From Catenibacillus scindens (GTDB taxonomy: Bacteria > Bacillota > Clostridia > Lachnospirales > Lachnospiraceae): a stretch of DNA of 64,000 nt. Below are positions 8,654-15,185 of the stretch, in pieces. The translations under genes and the position numbers were made by a program. The stretch is from contig NZ_JACHFW010000014.1 in NCBI RefSeq assembly GCF_014202115.1, positions 1 through 64,000 on the forward strand, given 5' to 3'. The stretch's first letter is position 1. Each line of letters opens with the position of its first letter. The notes under the pieces were generated by a model. The model had not been told where the DNA came from and made no database searches. It saw only the letters and a list, made by a program, of their open reading frames with translations.

Positions 8654-8880
8654 AAGATATGATTGGATACTGAGGATTGGACTGCGAAAAATGCGACGCG
8701 TACATAGCCGCCGTTAATGATGATCAGGCTTTGTGGGAGAAAACAGCGAAGCTGTGGGCAGAGTTAAATAATGCGCCTATTTTACCGGAACATATTAATT
8801 GTGAAGGCTGTCGTGCGGATGAAGTAAAAACAGTATTTTATGACCATATGTGTAAAATTCGTAAATGCGCTTTCCATTAG
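8650..8880 (+). pseudogene. DUF3795 protein gene with in-frame TGA and lost C-terminus
   Basis: Translation from ATG 8650 gives MKDMIGY, then TGA at 8671-8673, then GLDCEKCDAYIAAVNDDQAL. DUF3795 proteins normally read MIGYCGLDCEKC, so the TGA replaces the first conserved Cys. The Cys-rich part continues (NCEGCRADEV, MCKIRKC) but breaks off at 8875, where sequence of an XRE regulator begins. The ATGA overlap with the SRPBCC gene shows the start is authentic. A nonsense mutation in a decaying gene is most likely. Selenocysteine is formally possible because UGA sits exactly at a Cys position. Confidence 0.75.
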
Positions 8881-9049
8881 CGGCAAAATGATTTCCAAAT
8901 GGGAGTGCGGAAAAGGACTTCTGGAAATTTCTCTCATGCTGCCATTGTGTGAGACGTTAGATATTACTGTCAACGATTTGCTTTCAGGTGAAAAGTTTTC
9001 CTCAATTGATTATCAAAAGATAGTGATAAATCTTAAACGGTTGAGTTAG
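8874..9049 (+). pseudogene. XRE-family regulator, internal fragment
   Basis: The frame reads SISGKMISKWECGKGLLEIS, then LMLPLCETLDITVNDLLSGE, a close match to the second half of a helix-turn-helix XRE domain (usually ISDKTISKWETGKGLPEVSL). The first helices and the rest of the protein are missing. It is fused directly to the DUF3795 fragment, which marks a deletion joint near 8874. Confidence 0.65.
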
Positions 9050-9360
9050 ATGATACTGATATTTCATATTGCCAAGAGCATCAGTCAGAAAGGATTGGTG
9101 CTTTTTGTGTATGGAAACGAAAGGAGTGATGATGTATCGGATGAGTGAGGCGTTTGGGCAAACGCGCAGGGAACCTCACGGAAATATTACTTTACTGTTC
9201 TGTTTCAGATGTAGGATTCTGTGAACGGAACAATAGACAGAATTTAAATCTCATGGTACAATAGCCGCGAAGCGGCTATGGATGATTTTCATCTTTAGAC
9301 AGATTTAGGGAGAGGATTTTCATTTATAAGGTTATGCCAATGACAGGGAGGTATAAAGAT
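9050..9360 (+). other. Intergenic stretch with a small hairpin
   Basis: No gene is seen. A hairpin TAGCCGC-GAA-GCGGCTA lies at 9262-9278, directly after TACAAT at 9257-9262. No T-run follows. The rest shows no structure I can interpret. Confidence 0.4.
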
Positions 9361-9585
9361 ATGATTTTGGAGACAGAGAGACTGATTCTCCCCCCATGGG
9401 AGGAGAGTGACGCAGAGGATTTATACCGATATGCAAGCCATCCGTATGTGGAACCTATAGCTGGATGGTCTGTTCATACAAGTGAAAATGTTCACCGCGC
9501 TATAGAGGGCCTTTTACGGACGGAACATATTTCCTGCCAGACGAAAGAAGAATGGAGAAGAATGAAAGAAAGGGTTCCGGCATAA
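9361..9585 (+). pseudogene. GNAT acetyltransferase, internally deleted remnant
   Basis: The frame starts [20 protein letters not shown] and continues [16 protein letters not shown], which is the start of the RimJ/RimL-like GNAT family. After VHTSENV it loses similarity and ends [14 protein letters not shown] after 74 residues in all. GNAT proteins are about 150-180 residues, and the acetyl-CoA loop (QxxGxG/A) is absent. GGGAGG at 9345 supports the original start. It is inactive. Confidence 0.65.
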
Positions 9586-9606
9586 GTCGAAATAGTGGTG
9601 GAATAA

Positions 9607-10680
9607 ATGAAAGAAGAATGTCTGATCTGTAAAGCGCCCCTGGAATATCTGAAGGAAGATATTGAAATGGAGTGCGAACTGTGCCATAAAAAGGAAAAAA
9701 GTAAAACCCGCTGTGTCAATGGCCATTATGTATGCAATGAATGCCATATGCAGGGGATTGACAGTCTGATTGGGATATGTATGGGGGAGACTTCCAAAAA
9801 CCCGGTGATCATCCTTAACCAGATGATGTCCCAGCCTTTCTGCCATATGCATGGTCCGGAGCATCATGTCATGGTGGGGATGGCGCTTTTGACAGCTTAT
9901 AAAAATTCCGGCGGAGATATTGATCTGGGAAAGGCTCTGGTGGAGATGAACGGCAGGGGGAAGTCGGTGCCGGGAGGCGCCTGCGGATTCTGGGGCGCCT
10001 GCGGCGCCGGGATCAGTACAGGAATGTTTCTCTCCATTGTTACGGGTTCCACCCCCCTGGGAAAGGACAATTTTGGCCTGTCCCATAAGATGACGGCAAA
10101 GGCGCTGGGAGCCATTGGGGAAATCGGCGGTCCCCGGTGCTGCAAGAGGGATTCCTATCTTTCTATTCTTCAGGCGGTTGATTTTGTCAGAGAAAAACTG
10201 AGGATCGCTATGGAGCAGCCCAGGATCTGCTGTTCCTACAGCGGTCAGAATAACCAGTGTATCGGGACACGGTGTCCGTTCTGCAAAAAGAAAAAGAAGA
10301 TTGCTTTTATCTGTGTCCATAATTCCTGCCGGAGTCAGATTGCTGAAGCTCTGGGAAAGAAGTATTTATCTGATTTTTGTGACTGTTATTCTGCCGGAAC
10401 AGAAACTAAGCCGCAGATCAATCGGGATGCGGTGAGACTGATGAAACAGGAATATGGGATCGACATGGAAAGAGATCAGTATTCAAAATTGATCCAGGAT
10501 ATACCGGAGGCGGATCTGTATGTGTCTATGGGGTGCAATGTGGCATGTCCCAACATTCCCGGAAAGCAGAGAGTCAACTGGGGGTTGGATGATCCAACAG
10601 GAAAGAATGACCGGTTTTTCCTGGATGTCATCCGAAAGATAGAAAAGAATATACGGCAGTTCAGAGAAATGGAGTGGTAA
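9607..10680 (+). CDS. DUF5714 domain fused to LMW phosphatase/ArsC-like domain
   Basis: This 357-residue protein has two parts. Residues 1-about 225 are a Cys-rich DUF5714 region with CLICKAP, CELCHKKEK, CNECHMQGIDSLIG, a Gly-rich GGACGFWGACGAGISTGMFL and RCCKRDSYL, suggesting bound metal. Residues about 230-357 are a low-molecular-weight phosphatase/arsenate reductase domain: IAFICVHNSCRSQIAEALG contains the Cys-x5-Arg loop (C236 to R242) and WGLDDPTG is the usual acid-loop region. Arsenate reductase of the thioredoxin type is the closest match for the second half. The pairing in one chain suggests a redox or metalloid task but that is inference. It ends 47 bases before the mutM start. Confidence 0.7.
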   Translation: MKEECLICKAPLEYLKEDIEMECELCHKKEKSKTRCVNGHYVCNECHMQGIDSLIGICMGETSKNPVIILNQMMSQPFCHMHGPEHHVMVGMALLTAYKNSGGDIDLGKALVEMNGRGKSVPGGACGFWGACGAGISTGMFLSIVTGSTPLGKDNFGLSHKMTAKALGAIGEIGGPRCCKRDSYLSILQAVDFVREKLRIAMEQPRICCSYSGQNNQCIGTRCPFCKKKKKIAFICVHNSCRSQIAEALGKKYLSDFCDCYSAGTETKPQINRDAVRLMKQEYGIDMERDQYSKLIQDIPEADLYVSMGCNVACPNIPGKQRVNWGLDDPTGKNDRFFLDVIRKIEKNIRQFREMEW

Positions 10681-10727
10681 TACGGGAAAAGAAAAGGAAA
10701 AATCTGCAAAGAAAGGTCGTGACAGCC

Positions 10728-11555
10728 ATGCCTGAATTACCGGAAATAGAAGCCATTAAGCGGGTGCTAGAACCGCAGATACAAGGGTTTGCCATTGAGC
10801 AGGTCACTGTCAGCCGTCCGGAAGTGATCGCCCATCCTGCCGCTGATGAATTTTGCCGGAGAATTAACGGTCAGGTATTTTCCGGAATACAGCGCAGAGG
10901 GAAATTCCTGATTCTCTGTATGGAAAGCGGCGACCGGATCATCCTGCATTTGCGGATGACCGGCTGCCTGCTGGTGATGCCGGCAGATTACCCGGAAGAA
11001 AAACATACCCACCTTGTGTTCCATCTGTCCGGCGGCAGGGAACTGCGTTTTTCCGATACACGCCGATTTGGGCGTTTGTGGCTGCTGAGGCTGGGAGAAG
11101 CAGATACATATAGTGGAATGGAAAAACTGGGCGTGGAACCTTTTGCCCCTGGTTTCTCTGGGGAATACTTGGCCGCACGCCTGGGAAAGCGTAAGAAAGC
11201 TATCAAGGAATGCCTGCTTGACCAGAGTGTGATTGCCGGGATTGGCAATATCTATTCCGATGAAATATTATTTGCAGCCCGCATTCACCCGGCACGGCCT
11301 GGCAATACGCTGACAACTGAAGAATGGAGCCGTCTTGCTTCGCTTATTCCAGAGCGGCTGGCATTTTTTGCCGAAAAGAACAAAACCACGCCGGAGGAAT
11401 ATCTGGCGGCAAAGGGACAGGACTACCGCAATACGCCGTTTTTACAGGTCTATGGACACGGCGGCGAACCTTGCCCGGTCTGCGGGGAAACTCTCTGCCG
11501 TATTGTGATCGGCGGCAGGAGCAGCGTGTACTGCCCGGCTTGTCAGAAAAGTTAA
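10728..11555 (+). CDS. mutM: Formamidopyrimidine-DNA glycosylase (Fpg/MutM)
   Basis: The enzyme removes oxidised purines such as 8-oxoguanine and nicks the abasic site. ATG 10728 is chosen because the mature protein must begin with the catalytic proline: MPELPEIEAIKRVLEPQIQG. A longer in-frame start at 10674 would bury that proline. Conserved parts are HLRMTGCLLV, FSDTRRFGRLWL, the helix-two-turn-helix segment LLDQSVIAGIGNIYSDEILF, and a C-terminal zinc finger CPVC...CPAC. Length is 275 residues, normal for the family. Confidence 0.95.
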   Translation: MPELPEIEAIKRVLEPQIQGFAIEQVTVSRPEVIAHPAADEFCRRINGQVFSGIQRRGKFLILCMESGDRIILHLRMTGCLLVMPADYPEEKHTHLVFHLSGGRELRFSDTRRFGRLWLLRLGEADTYSGMEKLGVEPFAPGFSGEYLAARLGKRKKAIKECLLDQSVIAGIGNIYSDEILFAARIHPARPGNTLTTEEWSRLASLIPERLAFFAEKNKTTPEEYLAAKGQDYRNTPFLQVYGHGGEPCPVCGETLCRIVIGGRSSVYCPACQKS

Positions 11556-11616
11556 ATATTGGTAAGCTAATAATTATAGCGATGATTGTTCACATAGCAA
11601 ATTCTTCTAAAAACTA

Positions 11617-11642
11617 CACCCCGGACAAAATTGCCTGGGGTG
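11617..11642 (+). terminator. Hairpin between convergent mutM and the reductase chimera
   Basis: CACCCC at 11617 pairs with GGGGTG ending at 11642. The following bases are T-rich (AATTGTTTTCC). It stands between two genes that face each other and may stop transcription from mutM. Confidence 0.5.
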
Positions 11643-11655
11643 AATTGTTTTCCTG

Positions 11656-12723
11656 TTAGTACCAATCGTGTTTTTCGTTTTTATTCAGAGTGGAAATACC
11701 TTCCATTTCCTGTTTTGTCAGTGCAAAATCGAAAATCGAGATGTTTTCCCGGATATGCTCCGTGGTGCTGGAGCCGGGGATAACACACACACCTTTTTGC
11801 AGGTTCCAGCGAAGGATCACCTGAGCTACAGATTTTCTGTGTGCTGCTGCGATCTTTTGCAGTACAGGATCATTCAGAAGTGCTTTGGTATAGCCTCGTC
11901 CGCCCAGAGGATACCAGCTCTGAACGATAATCCCTTTATTCTGGATGTGTTCCACCACGGAGCTGTCCTGATAGTAGGGGTGGATCTCATTTTGAATCAG
12001 AGCCGGTTTTACGGAAACCTTTGGCAGGAAAAAATCTGTCTCCTGGATGTAGTAACAGGATATACCAGCGGTGCGCACTTTGCCGTTTTGTATAGCTTTT
12101 TCGATGGCTTGATATGCCGCCGCATCGTTTGATGCAGGATGGTGCAGGAGCATCATGTCAATATAGTCAATATTCAGCTTTTTCAGTGCCTCGTCAATAG
12201 CTTTGGCGGCCTGGCTGTACTGGTTCGGATACAGCTTAGTCTGCACAAAGATTTTTTCCCGCGCCACACCGGATTTACGGATGCCTTCGCCAACTTCCCT
12301 CTCATTTCCGTAGAAGGATGCAGTGTCAATCAGGCGGTATCCGCTTTTTATTGCGGTAATTACCGCATTTATGCAGGTATTTCCATGCAGGGCATACCTG
12401 ATATTTTTCCAGACAATAAACCCGTGCGCCTCTAAGCGAGGGGAAAATGGACGAAAACAAAGATTGCTGCCTTTAGTGTTAATGAGCTTGTCGTAGCACA
12501 GAGCGTATCCAAGTCCTTCATCCACCAACAGAGAAGCGTTAAAAAGCAGGTTGTAGGTGGCCACAATATGCAGTTCTGACTCTTCCCGATGAAGCCATTG
12601 ATTCAAATATACATCATCCCCCTTTTGATGGGAAACGATCAACGGTTTATCCCACAAATCTTCCGGGCAGATCGTTTCTTTTTCTGCCAGGGGAGAATAC
12701 TCATGTGCTATAAAGTAACACAC
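11656..12723 (-). CDS. Chimera: LysR effector domain joined to an aldo/keto reductase
   Basis: The 355-residue frame joins two unrelated families. Residues about 8-107 are the second half of a LysR effector-binding domain (SPLAEKETICPEDLWDKPLI, LLVDEGLGYALCYDKL). From about 110 it becomes an aldo/keto reductase without its first strand: SGYRLIDTASFYGNEREVGE, FVQTKLYPNQYSQAAKAIDE, IDYIDMMLLHHPASND, ending LNKNEKHDWY. The catalytic tetrad Asp (LIDTA), Tyr (FYGNE), Lys (TKLYP) and His (HHP) is present. The LysR helix-turn-helix and the reductase N-terminus are both missing, so a deletion fused two neighbouring genes in frame. Function is doubtful. Confidence 0.8.
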   Translation of the reverse strand: MCYFIAHEYSPLAEKETICPEDLWDKPLIVSHQKGDDVYLNQWLHREESELHIVATYNLLFNASLLVDEGLGYALCYDKLINTKGSNLCFRPFSPRLEAHGFIVWKNIRYALHGNTCINAVITAIKSGYRLIDTASFYGNEREVGEGIRKSGVAREKIFVQTKLYPNQYSQAAKAIDEALKKLNIDYIDMMLLHHPASNDAAAYQAIEKAIQNGKVRTAGISCYYIQETDFFLPKVSVKPALIQNEIHPYYQDSSVVEHIQNKGIIVQSWYPLGGRGYTKALLNDPVLQKIAAAHRKSVAQVILRWNLQKGVCVIPGSSTTEHIRENISIFDFALTKQEMEGISTLNKNEKHDWY

Positions 12724-12757
12724 AAGAATTTGGTAGACAGCAGCCTACATTATTCCG
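12701..12757. repeat. Copy A of a 57-base dispersed repeat
   Basis: From CTCATGTG to TATTCCG this segment matches 51683-51737 at all but about six positions plus a 2-base gap. Shared blocks include AACACACAAGA and AGACAGCAGCCTAC. It covers the end of the MerR-type gene and the first codons of the LysR part. Confidence 0.8.
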
Positions 12758-13454
12758 ATTTGATTGGTATTTCAATTTGTGTGATATAGTCGTTGAAATC
12801 GTCAATGACTGTTTTGTTGATACCCGTTTCATAAGAATACCCTGTCAAAGAGAATCCTTGCTTATTGGCATAAGTAAGGATTTCTTTGTATCTGCCCGGC
12901 AGCTTATCCCAACTGCCTTTGCAGAAAGCCCTCAGATATTTTCCGGCGAGGTTGGTATGCAATCCTCTTTTTGATGTAGAGGTTGGAAGTTCAAAGTATA
13001 AAGCGGAATAGTTTTGAAAATCTCCCTGGTATAGACTTTCGACCGGAATCATGGAACCGTATGCGGCATCATGCAGAGGGTGTAACTGGTATTGTTTTGC
13101 CTTGTTAATCATGCTCTCAATTTCTGTTTCAGCACTTGCGTTTGCATTAGTCGGCACAGTGACTAAATAAGATTTTTTCTGCTCTATGATACAAATATTT
13201 GCTAGATCAATGTTCAGGATTGTTGACATATCTTGATGACGGCTTACTAATGCTTGCTGAATACTTTTCAAATTAGAAATCGTGTGATTTAACTCGGTAA
13301 TTTTTTCCCGCAATAGCTGCTCCATATTCTCCGCAGAACGGTTTGACAAAAAAGTCTGGATTTCTGGAATCGACACATTTAATTCTCGCAGCATTAAAAT
13401 GGTTTCTAAGGTGGGGCTTTGAGAGTAGGTGTAATAGCAAAGCCGGCCGAGCCA
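12750..13454 (-). pseudogene. MerR-type regulator with GyrI-like effector domain, HTH lost
   Basis: The in-frame reading goes back to about 13454 (RLCYYTYSQSPTLETIL, then MLRELNVSIPEIQTFLSNRS), with a possible internal ATG at 13394. It resembles MerR proteins after the recognition helix: a dimer coiled coil (REKITELNHTISNLKSIQQA) and then a GyrI-like ligand-binding domain (YLVTVPTNANAS, LHDAAYGSMIPVESLYQGDF, AGKYLRAFCKGSWDKLPGRY, YITQIEIPI). The N-terminal about 40 residues with the DNA-binding helices are absent and replaced by other sequence. It could still bind a ligand but not DNA. Confidence 0.7.
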
Positions 13455-13464
13455 ACGGCCTTCC

Positions 13465-13493
13465 TTGACAATAGCTTATTATTCTGATATATT
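13465..13493 (+). promoter_or_regulatory. Promoter of the marR-type gene
   Basis: TTGACA at 13465-13470, 17 bases, then TATATT at 13488-13493. The MarR-type start lies 45 bases further on. Confidence 0.7.
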
Positions 13494-13538
13494 ATAAAAA
13501 TAAATAATTTAAAATTGAACTATATTCGGGAGAAAAAA

Positions 13539-13970
13539 ATGAATGATGCATTAGAGTCCTTTTTATATGGGACACAGTTTCGCCGTTTGTTGGAAAAAAA
13601 GCTGGGGCCTATTGAACAGCAGTATGGATTGCAGAAGATAGATATGCGTATTTTGCTGTTCCTTTATAAGTCAGATGATCATAATACATCAACGGATATT
13701 ATGCAGTTGAATATGTTTACAAGAGGCCATATATCCCAGTCTCTGACCCGGCTTCAGAAAAAAGGATATATTCAGATGATACAGGACCAGGAGGATAGAA
13801 GGTGTACCCACAACTATCTCTCAGAGAAAGCGGGGGAAATTATCAAAGAGTTAAAAAAGACTTTTCAGAATATCAAGGATATCATTTTTGAGAATGTGAC
13901 AGAAGAAGAACAGAAAGTATTAATATCTGTAGTAAAAAAAGTCAGTCAAAATGTGAAAAATGCTTTATAA
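13539..13970 (+). CDS. MarR-family transcriptional regulator
   Basis: The ATG at 13539 has GGGAGA upstream; a TTG at 13515 is less likely. The 143-residue product has the winged-helix order of MarR proteins: KIDMRILLFLYKSDDHNTS, the recognition helix MFTRGHISQSLTRLQKKGY and the wing DQEDRRCTHNYLSEKAGEII. The strong promoter and the inverted repeat GAGAGGC...GCCTCTC downstream (13975-14011) suggest this small operon regulates itself. Next genes on the same strand are a flavodoxin-like protein and an HD-domain protein. Confidence 0.85.
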   Translation: MNDALESFLYGTQFRRLLEKKLGPIEQQYGLQKIDMRILLFLYKSDDHNTSTDIMQLNMFTRGHISQSLTRLQKKGYIQMIQDQEDRRCTHNYLSEKAGEIIKELKKTFQNIKDIIFENVTEEEQKVLISVVKKVSQNVKNAL

Positions 13971-13974
13971 ACAG

Positions 13975-14011
13975 GAGAGGCGCCCATCCGCATAATTTCA
14001 GGCGGCCTCTC
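13975..14011 (+). repeat. Inverted repeat between the MarR-type gene and its neighbour
   Basis: GAGAGGC at 13975 is mirrored by GCCTCTC at 14005, with GC-rich flanks and AT-rich sequence after it. It could be a weak terminator or an operator for the regulator. Confidence 0.45.
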
Positions 14012-14035
14012 ATATATAATAGCGGAGGTGTCTAT

Positions 14036-14566
14036 ATGAAAGATTTAGTATTATTTTATGACGATACAAAAAAGAGCTGCCGGGATTACGCGGCGGAATT
14101 TGCAAAATTTGACCATGTAGAATGTGAGAAGGCGTCAGAGTATGTTAATGAACAGTTGATTTATAAAACTGGCGGACAGATTGGCCTTGTATTTGAAAGT
14201 GAAAACGGAAAAGTGCCCTACTCTGTTTTGCACATTATATGGCGGCTTATTGCCGATAAGAGAGAAAGTCATATGATCTTTGTTACCGGGGGAAGCAGGG
14301 AATTGAAGGCGTTAAAATCCGCGAAACATGATATGGAAAAGCGTGGACTTTATGTAAGGAACGTTTATTCAAAATATATTCTCCAGAAGCAGAAACTCCA
14401 GGGGGACGCGGCGGTAAGGCATATCCTTGATGAGTTATCCCAGGGACATGAAAATCTGCCCCAAAAAGAGGATATTCAAAATATGAATAAAAAAGAACGC
14501 AGGCGCCGTTTTAGGAAAGAATTTAAAGCTTACAGAAAATATATGAGACAAGGTTACTGTGAATAG
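14036..14566 (+). CDS. Flavodoxin-like hypothetical protein
   Basis: This 176-residue protein has GCGGAGGTG before its ATG. The N-terminal half alternates strands and helices in the manner of a flavodoxin fold (LVLFYDDTKKSCRDYAAEFA, MIFVTGGSRELKALKS). The classic flavin loop (T/S-x-T-G-x-T) is not evident. The C-terminal 40 residues are very basic (NKKERRRRFRKEFKAYRKYM). It lies 65 bases after the MarR-type gene and is probably controlled by it. Specific function unknown. Confidence 0.55.
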   Translation: MKDLVLFYDDTKKSCRDYAAEFAKFDHVECEKASEYVNEQLIYKTGGQIGLVFESENGKVPYSVLHIIWRLIADKRESHMIFVTGGSRELKALKSAKHDMEKRGLYVRNVYSKYILQKQKLQGDAAVRHILDELSQGHENLPQKEDIQNMNKKERRRRFRKEFKAYRKYMRQGYCE

Positions 14567-14588
14567 TGACGAGGAAAGAGGAGCATCT

Positions 14589-14663
14589 GTGAATATAACA
14601 AATAAAAATATTGATGGAGGAAAGCCCTTTGACTGGGGAAGGATGACAGATCATGAACAGTGA
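14589..14663 (+). pseudogene. Stub of a class I SAM methyltransferase
   Basis: A GTG after GAGGAAAGAGGAG opens a 24-residue frame containing NKNIDGGKPFDWGR. From memory this is the conserved start of a Clostridia class I methyltransferase (NIDGGKAFDWGRTSxDYAKYRDIYP). It stops right after that motif and overlaps the HD-domain gene start, so nearly the whole enzyme has been deleted. Confidence 0.5.
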
Positions 14664-15156
14664 AGCGAAACTTTTGAGGGACGCCCTCCTTTACGAGGAA
14701 GGGCATCCCCGGCGCACACAACATATTCTAAAAGTTTATGCCCTGGCAAAACTGCTGGGGGAGAGCGAAGAACTCCCGGAAGAAGAACGGGAGATTTTAC
14801 AGGCGGCGGCCATCCTTCACGACATTCCCATTAAATACTGTAAGGAGCATTATCATGGGGATGCCTGCCAGGAAAATCAGCAGAAAGAGGCGCCTTACCT
14901 TATAAAAAAGTTCCTTATGGAGGCCGGATATCCGCCGTCTTTTATCCCGCCGGTGACAGTGGCTGTCCAAAGACACCACGATTATACTCATGAAAGAGAT
15001 CGCGTACTGCAATTACTCATCGAGGCGGATATTATCGTTAATGGCTATGAAGGCGGTCTGGAAGGGGAGGCCGCCAAAGCCTCCGAAGCTTTGTTTCAGA
15101 CAGAGCTTGGCCGGAAAATGTTTGAAAATTGCAGACAGGCCTGCGGAAGAATATAA
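14653..15156 (+). CDS. HD-domain phosphohydrolase-like protein
   Basis: The 167-residue product has the HD order: H in RRTQHILKVYALA, then the HD pair in ILQAAAILHDIPIKYCKEHY, then H in VAVQRHHDYTHERDRVLQLL and a final D in IEADIIVNGYEGGLEG. HD proteins bind divalent metals and often split phosphoesters of nucleotides. The substrate is unknown. It ends 29 bases before the convergent UvrA-like gene. Confidence 0.8.
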   Translation: MNSEAKLLRDALLYEEGHPRRTQHILKVYALAKLLGESEELPEEEREILQAAAILHDIPIKYCKEHYHGDACQENQQKEAPYLIKKFLMEAGYPPSFIPPVTVAVQRHHDYTHERDRVLQLLIEADIIVNGYEGGLEGEAAKASEALFQTELGRKMFENCRQACGRI

Positions 15157-15185
15157 TCTCCCTGGAAAATAGAATTTTTTTGCAG

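Noticed and set aside
9514-10320. 268-codon minus-strand frame
   Set aside because: It is antisense to the DUF5714 fusion, whose cysteine motifs are clear.
10674-10727. Extended mutM N-terminus
   Set aside because: Fpg needs proline as its first mature residue, so the start must be at 10728.
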